DNA from: Desulfurispirillum indicum S5
Lineage (GTDB): Bacteria; Chrysiogenota; Chrysiogenetes; Chrysiogenales; Chrysiogenaceae
Direction: 5' to 3'
Assembly: GCF_000177635.2 (NCBI RefSeq)
Contig: NC_014836.1
Coordinates: forward strand, 663,501-727,500
DNA length: 64,000 nucleotides
Part shown: positions 1 through 9,087 of the stretch, one piece after another
Layout: every line of letters starts with the position of its first letter
How positions within the stretch are numbered: the stretch's first letter is position 1
Notes under the pieces: generated by a model
Told to the model about the DNA's origin: nothing
What the model saw: the letters and a program-made list of their open reading frames with translations, nothing else
Databases searched by the model: none
Made by a program: the position numbers and the translations under genes

Positions 1-1638
1 TTCCATGGCTTTGGTGACACCCTGGACGCCTTCCTGAATGCTGCCGACGATCTGGATAATTTCCCGGGTGGAGTCTGTGCTGCGTTCGGCCAGTTTGCGG
101 ACTTCGTCGGCCACGACGGCGAACCCTCTTCCGGCGTCACCGGCTCTGGCTGCCTCAATGGCGGCGTTGAGAGCCAGCAGGTTGGTCTGGTCGGCGATAT
201 CGTTGATGGCCTGAATGATTTCCTCGACGCGGCGGCTCTTCTCTTCCAGAGATTGGGCCATTTCCGTGGCCTGCTCGACCTCACCGGCAATGCTTTCCAT
301 CTCCCGCCGCGATTCAGATACCACCGCTCCGCCCTGTTGAGCAGCTTCATGGGAATTCTGAGAATACTGCTGCACTTCATTGATGGCCTGGGTAACGCTG
401 CGGGCTGTCTCGTTCATCTCCCGGATAGCTGAGGCAATCTGGGAAACGCTCTCAGACTGGTTGACCATGCTGTGGGACATTTGTGTCGAAGCGCTGCTGA
501 GTTCTTCGCTGGCGGAAGCAACCCCTTCAGAAGAGGCCCGTACATTGGCAATCGTATCGTGGAGCTTGGCGACAAATATATTGAACCAGTGGGCAACCTG
601 ACCGATTTCATCGCGTCCGCGCACTTCCAGGCGCGCGGTGAGGTCGCCATCTCCCTGGGCGATGTCCTGCAGGGCTTCCGCCGCGCGGACCAGTGGACGA
701 CTGATGGAGTGGGCGATGACGTAGATGACGATGGCGATGAACAGGAGCATGATAACCACTACGGCGATGATGGTGTTGAGTATGGCGTAGGAGGTTTCCA
801 TGAAATGACTGGAGGGGATGGAGACCGCAAAGCTCCAGCCAGGTGATGATGGCACCGGGGAGTAGATCAGGGTGCGCTCTATGCCATCGGGCTCCTGGTA
901 TGTCCCTCTGCCGGGATTCTGTCGCAGCATTCCGGCGGCAGCCTGCTCCAGGTTGCGAAAGCCCTTTTCTCCGGCGCTGTTTACCTTCAGGGCCAGGCGA
1001 TATTCCGCATTCGGGTGGGCAAAGACCTGGCCGGTACCATCCACCAGCCACCCCTGGTTATGGGGAGCGATGGTGATATTGTCGGCAATGCGCGAAAGGG
1101 TCTGGGTATTGATGGAGGCAAAGATCAGCCCGGTCACATCACCTTCATAGTTGGTGACAGCGTGGGCTACGGCCACGATGACGTTGCCGGTGCTGCGGGC
1201 CAGAAAAGGGTTGGTCAGCAGGCGATCCTCAATGCGATCTCTGATGATGCGGGTGTAGTAGAAGCGGTCAGAGAGGTCGGTGACCGTTCCATTGTGATAG
1301 TAGCCCATGCCGTCTTTGTCCGTATAGAGCAGAACTTCGTATTCACTGCTCAGGGAGCGTCCGTAGTACTGCAGAAAGCTGGCGATTTCATCGGTGTTCC
1401 CTTCACGGAAGACTGGCATGCGCGCCAGGCTGCCAATCAGATTATGGTGCCCGTCAAGCCATTTGCCGATCTCCTGGGCTTTTGAGCTCACTACCTCGTG
1501 GGTCAGCTCCTGTTCAAGGGGCACAACCCTGCTGGTAACCTGGTAGACAACGACGACGGCCATGAGAATACACAGCGCAGCAATAGCAACACCAAACTGA
1601 ATCATCATTTTGGCGGTCAGCTTCATTGACCGGAACAT
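1..1638 (-). CDS. methyl-accepting chemotaxis protein (C-terminus beyond window)
   Basis: A transmembrane chemoreceptor that should signal through CheW/CheA to the flagellar motor. The frame is open from an ATG at 1638 (GAGG seven bases upstream) to the window edge, 546 codons. It has a first membrane helix at about residues 11-33, a periplasmic sensor of about 250 residues resembling a double-Cache fold, and a second helix at about 288-309. A HAMP segment follows, then a coiled-coil signalling domain whose conserved hairpin ([20 protein letters not shown]) lies near 470-490. The last part of the signalling domain is cut off by the window. The ligand cannot be read from sequence. The family call is firm; the sensor type is inferred. 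Confidence 0.93.
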   Translation of the reverse strand, partial: MFRSMKLTAKMMIQFGVAIAALCILMAVVVVYQVTSRVVPLEQELTHEVVSSKAQEIGKWLDGHHNLIGSLARMPVFREGNTDEIASFLQYYGRSLSSEYEVLLYTDKDGMGYYHNGTVTDLSDRFYYTRIIRDRIEDRLLTNPFLARSTGNVIVAVAHAVTNYEGDVTGLIFASINTQTLSRIADNITIAPHNQGWLVDGTGQVFAHPNAEYRLALKVNSAGEKGFRNLEQAAAGMLRQNPGRGTYQEPDGIERTLIYSPVPSSPGWSFAVSIPSSHFMETSYAILNTIIAVVVIMLLFIAIVIYVIAHSISRPLVRAAEALQDIAQGDGDLTARLEVRGRDEIGQVAHWFNIFVAKLHDTIANVRASSEGVASASEELSSASTQMSHSMVNQSESVSQIASAIREMNETARSVTQAINEVQQYSQNSHEAAQQGGAVVSESRREMESIAGEVEQATEMAQSLEEKSRRVEEIIQAINDIADQTNLLALNAAIEAARAGDAGRGFAVVADEVRKLAERSTDSTREIIQIVGSIQEGVQGVTKAME

Positions 1639-1943
1639 AACAACCTCGCACTATTTGTATCAATATTCTTGTGGTTCGGGAGAGGAAACCGCAATGGGCA
1701 TGCTACCCATTTGACCTGGAAAAAAATCACCTTTTTGGTGGATGGTGCAAAGTGGGAGTTGTACAACAAAAAACCTGAAGTGGAATGCAGATTCAAGGGA
1801 GAAAGTATCGTTAAGTAGTTGTGTGAATGTGCGTTACATCACTTGAGACATTCATGTGACATGGGCGTCAGGTTGATAGTAGTTCCTTGTTGTACAGAAA
1901 GTGGCTTGAGGGGAAATGTTACAAGATGCCGCAGCGGGCGGCT
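1639..1943. other. intergenic, 305 bases, no gene seen
   Basis: Lies between two minus-strand genes and must hold the chemoreceptor promoter. A short inverted repeat (ATGGG/CCCAT) sits at about 1694-1711. No convincing sigma-28 or sigma-70 promoter was found and no ORF looks coding. Confidence 0.5.
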
Positions 1944-4304
1944 TTACTCGGGGAGCGTTCTGGCGATAAGGACGACACTGATGTCGTCGGGAATGATCCC
2001 GTTATCAAATCTTGCCAATGCTCTGGAAAAGTCGGCCATGATGTCTTCCAGATGGTGATGCCTGGCGAAGGAATCGTGGAGATTCTCTGTGGTGTAGCCG
2101 GTGCTTTCACAGAGGGCATCGGAGTAGAGCAGGATGCTGTATTCCGAGGGCAGCTTCAGGGAGCTGCTGCGCAGTGGCAGACTGTGCCTGGTGAATGGGG
2201 GGTTGTTCCCACGGGCCGTCGTAATGGTCTGGCTGGCGCTGTCCTTGACCAGGATGGGGTACATGCCGCAACTGATGTACTCCAGGGTGTTTTCAGCCTG
2301 ATCCAGGCAGGCGAAGGTAAAGGAGATAAGCTCTTCTTTGACCATGTACTGGCAGATATGACGGGTGTAGGCGTGGGCAACCTCAGTGAAGTGAAAGGTG
2401 TTAGTGGCGAGGGCACTCTGCAGCAGGGTATGCAGATGGGAAGCTGAGAGAAGCGAGGTGACCGAAGCGCTCAGTCCTTTGCCCATGCTGTCTATGATAT
2501 AGAAGAAAGTGCGCTGGTCGTTGATGCGGTAGATGCCGTAGATATCGCCGCTGAGTATCTCCTGTGGCTGATAGTGAACCTGGCAGTGGATGCCGCTGAG
2601 CAGGGCGGAATCATTATGAATGATGAGCTGTTCCTTGGCAAAGGCATCGCGCTGTTGCTGCTCATCGTGATCACGTTTGGCCTTCAGGGCAAAAAACTCC
2701 TTTTCGCGCTGACGCTGCTCCTGCTCAATCTTGTGCTGGAGCTCGTGGCGGGTGCGAATGTGCTGGGCGTAATATTCCAGGTGTCTGCGCAGTTGCTGAA
2801 CCTCCAGGGGCTTTTTGACAAAACGGTTGATGCCGGCGTCAATGGCCTCAAGGATAAGGTCGCGATCAGAGTAGGCGGTGAGCAGGATGATGGGAGTGTT
2901 GGTGTCTTCCCTTCGGATCTGGTGAGCCATCTCCAGGCCAGTCATGCGGGGCATCTGGATGTCGCTGATAATGATGTCGGGCTTGTGCTGATGGTAGGTG
3001 TTGAGCCCTTCAAGGCCATTCGTGGCCACAAAGACGGTTCTGGTCATGGGCAGGCGGTTCAGAATGCGGCGGTACAGCTCCAGGGAGCCTTCATCATCGT
3101 CCACCAGCAGCAGGCGGATATCGCCCTTATGGGTATCTTCGTGGCTGAGGGGCCTGAGATCATCAAGACTCAGGTTGCTGACGGGTGCCATGCCTGTGAG
3201 CAGAGTGGCCTTGCGCCCGCTGTGTGAATAGTAGATGCCGTCACAGTAATCCTTGACGCAGTAGATGCCTCGACCGCGGTAAGTGTGGCTGCTCAGGCTG
3301 CGGGCCCGGCCCGTATAGGGTTGGTAGTCAAAGCCGCTGCCCGAATCCTCCACCTGGATCATCAGGAGATTCTGGGTGGCAAAGACCTCTACCGAGACGC
3401 TGATGGTGCCCGTGGCCTGCAGGCCCTGGGTGTGCAGGAAAGATTCGTAATCCTCCTGGCGGATCAGCTCCTCTTTGCGATCGCTGCCGATGCCGAGAAT
3501 GCCATGCTCAAAGGCATTGAACAATACCTCATGGAATGCAAAGGCGGCCTGATCAATTTTTTCCCGGGGCAGCTGGAGTTCCTCCAGGGTTTGCTGCAGC
3601 TGATCTTCCATTGTGCTCAGGTCTTCAAGGGTGAACTGTTTTTGGGTGAGGTGCAGGCAGTGTTGCGCTGCTTCATGGCTCAGGAAGTTCATGGCAATGC
3701 AGGAGAGCTTACTGGTATCGCCTGGCAGCTCCGGTGAGCTCAGCAGTTCAAAGACGTGGCGGGGGAGGTGGATGCGGTGGAAGTTCCGGGCAACAATCTC
3801 CAGCGCGTCATCGGCATTGCACAGGATAATGCTTTCCACCTCCTGGAGGGGGCAGACCTGGACTCGGAAGAGCGCCTCCGGGTTGGTAAAGTCCTCCTGC
3901 TGGTCCATGGACCAGAAAATCTGCTGGGAGCGGTTGCTCAGGAGTATGCGGTGGCTGCTGAAGTTGGCCAGGACAATATTGCTGTCCTTTTCGTTGATGA
4001 GGAAAAAAATGCCCTGATGACCGCTGTGCAATTCATCCATGCAGCGATAGCGCAGCGAAGTGAGGAAACCGGTCAGGGTGAAACGCCTGTCGGTGGAATG
4101 CCACTGCTCAAAAGAATTGCTGACCATGTGCATGAGCCCGGGGTCGCTGAGCAGGCAGCCGAAGGTGAAGGAGTCTCCTTTGGCGATAAAGATGTCCTCA
4201 GTGCCTTCGCGGGAATAGCTGTCCACGATATAGGTGCCGTGGAAAGCGCAGAGGCTCTCCTGTTGGGGCGGGATATCTGAAAGCACAGAGGTGAAAGAAT
4301 ACAT
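1944..4304 (-). CDS. HATPase / receiver / SpoIIE-type PP2C phosphatase signalling protein
   Basis: A large cytoplasmic signalling protein of 786 residues from the ATG at 4304; the frame stays open to 4415. In order: an N-terminal region of about 200 residues that looks like a degenerate PP2C/SpoIIE fold; a GHKL ATPase of the anti-sigma kinase kind at about 245-380 (N box HEVLFNAFEHG, then DSGSGF and RGRGIY); a receiver domain at about 390-510 (VDDDE, phospho-acceptor Asp near 448 in SDIQMP, then TAYS and KKP); a charged coiled coil at about 515-575; and a SpoIIE phosphatase to the end (LSGDIYG, DSMGKG, SCGMYP, YSDAL, PDDIS). These are the parts of a partner-switching system that controls an STAS anti-anti-sigma protein. 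One STAS gene lies at 8.7-9.0 kb. The start is uncertain because no candidate has a strong ribosome binding site. Confidence 0.85.
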   Translation of the reverse strand: MYSFTSVLSDIPPQQESLCAFHGTYIVDSYSREGTEDIFIAKGDSFTFGCLLSDPGLMHMVSNSFEQWHSTDRRFTLTGFLTSLRYRCMDELHSGHQGIFFLINEKDSNIVLANFSSHRILLSNRSQQIFWSMDQQEDFTNPEALFRVQVCPLQEVESIILCNADDALEIVARNFHRIHLPRHVFELLSSPELPGDTSKLSCIAMNFLSHEAAQHCLHLTQKQFTLEDLSTMEDQLQQTLEELQLPREKIDQAAFAFHEVLFNAFEHGILGIGSDRKEELIRQEDYESFLHTQGLQATGTISVSVEVFATQNLLMIQVEDSGSGFDYQPYTGRARSLSSHTYRGRGIYCVKDYCDGIYYSHSGRKATLLTGMAPVSNLSLDDLRPLSHEDTHKGDIRLLLVDDDEGSLELYRRILNRLPMTRTVFVATNGLEGLNTYHQHKPDIIISDIQMPRMTGLEMAHQIRREDTNTPIILLTAYSDRDLILEAIDAGINRFVKKPLEVQQLRRHLEYYAQHIRTRHELQHKIEQEQRQREKEFFALKAKRDHDEQQQRDAFAKEQLIIHNDSALLSGIHCQVHYQPQEILSGDIYGIYRINDQRTFFYIIDSMGKGLSASVTSLLSASHLHTLLQSALATNTFHFTEVAHAYTRHICQYMVKEELISFTFACLDQAENTLEYISCGMYPILVKDSASQTITTARGNNPPFTRHSLPLRSSSLKLPSEYSILLYSDALCESTGYTTENLHDSFARHHHLEDIMADFSRALARFDNGIIPDDISVVLIARTLPE

Positions 4305-4420
4305 GGCGGCCCCGGAAATGTTTCCTGGTTGATGATTTTCAGGGCGAATCATGCCATGTATTGTTTTTTTTCGCAATGATTCTTGATTTTTTCTCATTTT
4401 CAGTGATATCACCATCAGTA

Positions 4421-4430
4421 TGCTATTATG
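4421..4430 (+). promoter_or_regulatory. possible extended -10 promoter of mltB
   Basis: TGCTATTAT has the TGnTATnnT form of an extended -10 box, 78 bases before the mltB start and without an obvious -35. Weak evidence. Confidence 0.3.
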
Positions 4431-4507
4431 CGGGTTTAGCGCGAAAAGCGGAGCCCGTGTTCCCGGATTTCGTCAACGCCATGTACCCGTGAAAGAGGTT
4501 CGGTGCC

Positions 4508-5755
4508 ATGACTCTGCAAAGGTCTTTTTCGTTGTTGCTTGCAGGCATTCTGCTTCTGGTTCATCAGCCCGTTCAGGCCAGCACGGCCCAGGACTTTGAT
4601 GCCTGTCTCTCCCATCTGCGTACCAAGGCACTGGACGCTGGTCATGCCCATGACACCCTGAATCAGGTGCTCTCTTCCGTCACGTTCAACCAGCGCATCG
4701 TGGAGCTGGATCGCTCCCAGGCCGAATTTACCGAAACCTTTCTGCAGTATCTGGACCGCCGGGTGAGCGTGGATCGGGTGGAGAAGGGGAGACAGCTTCT
4801 GAGAGAGCACCGGGTACTCCTGCAGCGTATTGCCGATGAGTATGGAGTGCGTCCCGAGTATATCATAGCCTTCTGGGGTATGGAGACCAACTTCGGTACC
4901 TATTTCGGCAAAACGCCGGTCTTTGATGCCGTGGTTACTCTGGCCTGTGATGGGCGGCGTGGTGAATTCTTCACCAATCAGTTTTTCAGCGCCCTGCGTA
5001 TCCTGGAAGAAGGGCATATCGACATGGAACAGATGAAGGGCTCCTGGGCAGGTGCCATGGGGCACACCCAGTTTATGCCCTCCACCTTTCTCTCCTACGC
5101 GGTGGACTATGATGGCAATGGCAGGAAAGACCTCTGGAACAGTCTGCCCGACGCCTTTGCCTCGGCGGCCAATTATCTCAGTGCCATGGGGTGGCAGGAT
5201 GGACGTCGTTGGGGTCGCGAGGTGATTCTGCCCCGTGGTTTTGATTATTCACAGGCCGATATCGAACGCTCACAGCCCCTGTTGCACTGGCGCAAGCTGG
5301 GAGTGCGCCAGGTGGATGGCCGCCTGGTGCCCGATCTGGATTTTTCCGCTACCATAGTTCTGCCCCAGGGGCATCGCGGACCGGCCTTTATCGTGTACGA
5401 TAACTTTCATCTTATCATGCGCTGGAATCGCTCGCTTCACTATGCCCTGGCTGTGGGGTACATGGCAGACCGCGTGGCCGGCATGGGGCAATTGCACGCC
5501 AAACGACCGGCAGACAGCAATGAAGGTCGCCTCAGTCGGGGCGAAGTGCTGGAACTGCAGCAACGCCTGGCAGCCCTCGGACTCTATGACGCAGAGGCCA
5601 CTGGACGCATTGGAGCTCAGACTCGCAATGCCGTTCGCCAGTTTCAGCAGATGGTGAAGGTGCCCGCCGATGCCTATCCGACTCATGCTCTGCTGGAGCA
5701 GCTGCGTCAGCGCCAGCAGGACGTGACGGTGGAGCTGAGCAGGGTTGATCCCTGA
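4508..5755 (+). CDS. mltB: lytic murein transglycosylase, MltB family
   Basis: Cleaves the MurNAc-GlcNAc bond of peptidoglycan in the periplasm, leaving 1,6-anhydro ends. The 415-residue product starts with a signal peptide (hydrophobic core LLLAGILLLV, cleavage near VQAS; no lipobox Cys, so probably soluble). The SLT_2-type catalytic domain spans about 25-330 with the catalytic Glu near 126 in FWGMETNFG, followed by the family motifs AMGHTQFMPST and YDGNGRKDLW. A C-terminal PG_binding_1 domain (about 345-400, LQQRLAALGLYD) anchors it to the wall. It is transcribed divergently from the signalling gene upstream and ends at a strong bidirectional terminator. Family assignment is secure. Confidence 0.95.
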   Translation: MTLQRSFSLLLAGILLLVHQPVQASTAQDFDACLSHLRTKALDAGHAHDTLNQVLSSVTFNQRIVELDRSQAEFTETFLQYLDRRVSVDRVEKGRQLLREHRVLLQRIADEYGVRPEYIIAFWGMETNFGTYFGKTPVFDAVVTLACDGRRGEFFTNQFFSALRILEEGHIDMEQMKGSWAGAMGHTQFMPSTFLSYAVDYDGNGRKDLWNSLPDAFASAANYLSAMGWQDGRRWGREVILPRGFDYSQADIERSQPLLHWRKLGVRQVDGRLVPDLDFSATIVLPQGHRGPAFIVYDNFHLIMRWNRSLHYALAVGYMADRVAGMGQLHAKRPADSNEGRLSRGEVLELQQRLAALGLYDAEATGRIGAQTRNAVRQFQQMVKVPADAYPTHALLEQLRQRQQDVTVELSRVDP

Positions 5756-5785
5756 CAGGCTGCTGAAAAAACCTTTCTGCGCCCA

Positions 5786-5823
5786 ATAAAAAAAGTCCCG
5801 CCCATTCGGGCGGGACTTTTTTA
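5786..5823. terminator. bidirectional intrinsic terminator, mltB / aspC
   Basis: Perfect 10-base stem AGTCCCGCCC / GGGCGGGACT with loop ATTC, flanked by an A run and a T run. It can end both mltB (plus) and the aspC operon (minus). Confidence 0.93.
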
Positions 5824-5847
5824 TTTCTTTCTGAAGGAGGCGGGATC

Positions 5848-7056
5848 TTACTGCAGGTCGCGCACAGCCTTTTCGATGCGATCCAGACCTTCCATGATGG
5901 CAGGCATGCCCATGGCATAGCTCAGGCGCATAAAGCCCTCTGCGCCAAAGGCGATACCAGGGACAACGGCCACCAGGGCTTCGCTGATCAGATACTCGGC
6001 AAAATCAGAGGAGTCCTTGATGAGCATTCCCTGCTTGGACGTCTTGCCAAAGAGGGCGCTGATGTTGGGGAAGCAGTAGAAGGCCCCCTGGGGACGCAGA
6101 CAGCTGATGCCGGGGATAGCGTTGAAGCGGTCAACGATATACTTGCGGCGCTCGTCGAAGGCGCTTACCAGAGGCTTGATCAGCTCCTGTGGTCCCATGA
6201 GGGCGGCAATGGCGCCATCCTGGGCAAAGCTGGTGGGGTTGGTGGTGGACTGGGACTGAATATTGGCAATGGCCTTGATCAGTGTTTCGTTGGCGGCAGC
6301 ATAGCCTATGCGCCAGCCAGTCATGGCCCACTCTTTGGACAGTCCGTTAACGACAATGGTGCGCTGACGGATCTCATCGCCCAGGCTGGCAATGGAGTAG
6401 GACTCAAAGCCATCATAGACGAGTTTTTCGTATATTTCGTCGCTGATGCACAGGATATCGTGCTTCACAATGACATCTGCCAGCGCCTTGAGGGCGTCCT
6501 TGCTGTAGCCGGAGCCGGTGGGGTTGCTGGGTGAGTTGATGACAACGGCTTTGGTTTTTGGCGTAATAGCCTTTTCCAGCTGGGCTGGGGTCATGCAGAA
6601 GTTATCGGCTTCCTCGGTTTCCACGATAACGGGAGTCGCTCCGCAGATCAGGGCCATGTCCGGGTAGCTGACCCAGTAGGGAGCCGGGATAATAATCTCA
6701 TCACCAGGGTTGAGCAGCGCCATGTAAATGTTGAACAGGGTGTGTTTGGCGCCGACGTTGACGGTGATATTGCTGCGGGTGTAGGTCAGGTTATTGTCAC
6801 GCTTGAACTTGTGGATGATGGCGTCTTTGAGCTCCACCATGCCGTCAGCGGGGGTGTACTTGGTGTTTCCGGATACCAGCGCCTTGATGGCGGCGTACTT
6901 GATGTGGTCAGGGGTGTCGAAATCGGGTTCCCCTGCGCCGAAGCCGATAACGTTGTGTCCGTCGGCCTTCATCTGCTTCGCCTTGGTGCTGATGGCGATG
7001 GTTGGAGATTCCTTGATGGCCTTGACGCGTTCGGAAAGTCGGGACTGGATGTCCAT
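5848..7056 (-). CDS. aspC: aspartate aminotransferase, class I
   Basis: PLP-dependent transfer of the amino group between aspartate and 2-oxoglutarate, linking oxaloacetate and glutamate pools. The 402-residue length is normal for the gamma subgroup. Visible motifs: GAGEPDFDTP near the N-terminus, SNPTG in the substrate loop, SDEIYEKLVYDG, and the PLP lysine in NGLSKEWAMTGWRIGYA (about residue 236). It is the last gene of the operon ispB-STAS-maf-rsmD-coaD-aspC, eleven bases after coaD, and ends before the 5.8 kb terminator. Exact specificity (aspartate versus other amino acids) cannot be settled from sequence. Confidence 0.93.
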   Translation of the reverse strand: MDIQSRLSERVKAIKESPTIAISTKAKQMKADGHNVIGFGAGEPDFDTPDHIKYAAIKALVSGNTKYTPADGMVELKDAIIHKFKRDNNLTYTRSNITVNVGAKHTLFNIYMALLNPGDEIIIPAPYWVSYPDMALICGATPVIVETEEADNFCMTPAQLEKAITPKTKAVVINSPSNPTGSGYSKDALKALADVIVKHDILCISDEIYEKLVYDGFESYSIASLGDEIRQRTIVVNGLSKEWAMTGWRIGYAAANETLIKAIANIQSQSTTNPTSFAQDGAIAALMGPQELIKPLVSAFDERRKYIVDRFNAIPGISCLRPQGAFYCFPNISALFGKTSKQGMLIKDSSDFAEYLISEALVAVVPGIAFGAEGFMRLSYAMGMPAIMEGLDRIEKAVRDLQ

Positions 7057-7067
7057 GGTGAAGCCTC

Positions 7068-7559
7068 CTATACGGGTGGTCTTGTGAAAAAAGTATCTAT
7101 ATCGTCGAATACAGCTTCGGGGACGAACTTTCTGTAGTCGCCCCGCATTTGTCCGATTTCCCGGACGATGTTTGATGAGAGGAATATATACTCCTGTCTG
7201 GGCATAAGGAAAAGGGTTTCTACTTCCGGCGAGAGCTGTCGATTCATAAGCGCAAGCTGAAGCTCGTATTCAAAATCACTTATGGCTCGCAGTCCTCTGA
7301 TAACATGCTTTATTTCTTTTTTCGCCAGATAATCGATGAGAAGGTTGGAAAAGCCTTCCACCTTCACATTGGGAAGGTGTGAAGTGCTTTTTTCGATCAT
7401 GGCAATACGCTCCTCAAAGGGGATGAGGGGGCGTTTGCGGTCGTTACGGGCCACGGCCACCGTGAGGGTTTTGAATATATCGGCCCCACGCTCAATGATG
7501 TCCAGATGTCCGTTGGTGATGGGATCAAAGGTTCCCGGATATACTGCTGCCTGACGCAT
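7068..7559 (-). CDS. coaD: phosphopantetheine adenylyltransferase
   Basis: Fourth step of coenzyme A synthesis: 4'-phosphopantetheine plus ATP gives dephospho-CoA. The 163-residue product has the nucleotidyltransferase signature YPGTFDPITNGHLDI at the N-terminus, RNDRKRPLIPFEER in the middle, and FLSSNIVREI near the end, all at family spacing. Sits in the housekeeping operon, eight bases after rsmD. No anomalies seen. Confidence 0.97.
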   Translation of the reverse strand: MRQAAVYPGTFDPITNGHLDIIERGADIFKTLTVAVARNDRKRPLIPFEERIAMIEKSTSHLPNVKVEGFSNLLIDYLAKKEIKHVIRGLRAISDFEYELQLALMNRQLSPEVETLFLMPRQEYIFLSSNIVREIGQMRGDYRKFVPEAVFDDIDTFFTRPPV

Positions 7560-7567
7560 GATAGTCC

Positions 7568-8116
7568 TTATGTGTGCTGAAGTCGGATAAAGAAGCTCAG
7601 GGCATTCTTTCCATAGGCGCGTTGGTCGTGAAGTTCAAAGCCGCTGGCCGCGGCCACAGGTTCTCTGCTGCGATGTTCAAGTACCAGAAGTCCATCGGTT
7701 GCCAGGACGCTGCTGTTGGCCACTTTTTCCATGACCTCGCCATAATAGTGTGTCTGGTCAAAGGGTGGGTCGACAAAAATCACATCAAAGCTTTGGGGTG
7801 ATCGTGCCAGGTATGCCAGAGCGTCACCACGCTGCACGGTTACCTGCTCCTGCAGGCGACAGTGCTGGATGTTCTGCTCGACACAGCGCAGGGCCAGGGG
7901 GGATTTTTCCACAATCACGACACTGGCGCCCCGGCTGGCGGCTTCCAGCCCAACGGCCCCGCTGCCGCCGAAGAGGTCAAGAAAACGTTTTCCCTGGAGG
8001 TTCTGCCCCAGCAGGTTGAAGAGGTTCTCCCGTACCGCGTCGGCCGTCGGCCGTACGGCGTCGCCCTTTGGCGCGCTCAGGCGCATTCCCCTGCGCGTTC
8101 CACTGATAATACGCAC
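7568..8116 (-). CDS. rsmD: 16S rRNA (guanine(966)-N2)-methyltransferase
   Basis: SAM-dependent methylation of G966 of 16S rRNA. Motifs: RIISGTRRGMRL at the start, RPTADAVRENLFN, SAM motif FLDLFGGSGAVGLEA, and catalytic VDPPFD. I place the start at GTG 8116, which gives an N-terminus (RIISGTRRG) matching the family and leaves one base after the maf stop. A longer frame from a TTG at 8140 overlaps maf by 23 bases and adds a basic extension. Cotranscribed with maf and coaD. Confidence 0.92.
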   Translation of the reverse strand: MRIISGTRRGMRLSAPKGDAVRPTADAVRENLFNLLGQNLQGKRFLDLFGGSGAVGLEAASRGASVVIVEKSPLALRCVEQNIQHCRLQEQVTVQRGDALAYLARSPQSFDVIFVDPPFDQTHYYGEVMEKVANSSVLATDGLLVLEHRSREPVAAASGFELHDQRAYGKNALSFFIRLQHT

Positions 8117-8117
8117 G

Positions 8118-8696
8118 TTACGCTTCTGCCTTTCCCTCAAAAAAACCCTGGGCTGCCATCATCTGATAAAGATGTGACCGGCTCAAACCAACCACATTAT
8201 CATAACACCCATCAATGCTTTCCACAAGAACAGCGCCGCTGCCCTGGATGCCATAGCCGCCAGCCTTGTCCAGGCCATCGGCAGAGGCGACATAGTTATC
8301 CACCATCGCGGTGGTGAGCTTGCGAAAGCGCACGCTGGTGCAGACGGCGTGGAGAAATATCTGGTTCAGGGGAGCGTTGAGCAGGGCAATGCCTCCGTAG
8401 ACCCTGTGCGCCCGCCCAGAGAGCATCTGCAGCATCTGGCGGTTTTCTTCGCGGTCGCGGGGCTTGCCCAGGATAATGTCGTCAATGGTGACGATCGTAT
8501 CAGCAGCGATAATCCACTGATCTGCCGGAAGCACAACCGCCCGGGCTTTCATTTCGCCGAGGCGGGTGACCAGCTGCATGGGATCAGATTCATCCAGGCA
8601 TTCATCCACATGGGGTGGTCTGATGACAAAGGGAATTCCGAAGGTGCGCAGCAGCTCCGAACGACGCGGCGAGGCTGATGCGAGAACCAGACTCAA
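8118..8696 (-). CDS. maf: Maf-family nucleoside triphosphate pyrophosphatase
   Basis: House-cleaning hydrolase of non-canonical or modified NTPs (dTTP/UTP or m7GTP type), linked historically to septum formation. The 192 residues carry the family signature LASASPRRSELL, the acidic motif AADTIV, and GKPRDREE. The start codon overlaps the stop of the STAS gene by four bases (ATGA), so translation is probably coupled. The MafA versus YceF-like subtype is not resolved. Confidence 0.95.
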   Translation of the reverse strand: MSLVLASASPRRSELLRTFGIPFVIRPPHVDECLDESDPMQLVTRLGEMKARAVVLPADQWIIAADTIVTIDDIILGKPRDREENRQMLQMLSGRAHRVYGGIALLNAPLNQIFLHAVCTSVRFRKLTTAMVDNYVASADGLDKAGGYGIQGSGAVLVESIDGCYDNVVGLSRSHLYQMMAAQGFFEGKAEA

Positions 8697-9055
8697 GGCA
8701 TCTCCCGCAGAGCTTCGAGGGCCTCACCCCTTGAGGGGAAAATCTTGAAGACCTTGTCAAGGCGCACCATTTTAAAGAGATCCAGCAAGGCCGTGCTGAG
8801 CTGGGCACAGGCAAGCTGCCCCTTGACATTCTGCTGGTGGCGGTGGGCCAGGATGATCTCCTTGATGCCGGAGCTGTCGATGAACACGACCTTTTCAAAG
8901 GAGAGCAAGAGCTTCCTGGGGTTGTGTTCGCGGTACACTTCTTTAAGGAAATCATTAAAGGCCATGTTGGATCGCGGGTTGTTGAGATCTTCGCCGATGG
9001 TGACGACGACCACGTCGTCAATGGTCTCAACACTGTGCTGGTTTGGGCTGCTCAC
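8693..9055 (-). CDS. STAS-domain anti-sigma factor antagonist
   Basis: A 120-residue single-domain STAS protein (SpoIIAA/RsbV type). The phospho-acceptor motif FIDSSGIKEI is present (Ser near residue 60), so it could be phosphorylated by a GHKL kinase and dephosphorylated by a PP2C phosphatase. It lies inside a biosynthetic operon, 32 bases after ispB and overlapping maf by four bases, with no kinase beside it. The HATPase-REC-SpoIIE protein at 1.9-4.3 kb is the nearest candidate partner; this is inference. Confidence 0.88.
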   Translation of the reverse strand: MSSPNQHSVETIDDVVVVTIGEDLNNPRSNMAFNDFLKEVYREHNPRKLLLSFEKVVFIDSSGIKEIILAHRHQQNVKGQLACAQLSTALLDLFKMVRLDKVFKIFPSRGEALEALREMP

Positions 9056-9087
9056 GGGCCACTCTCCTGTATGAAAAAGGTTAACGT

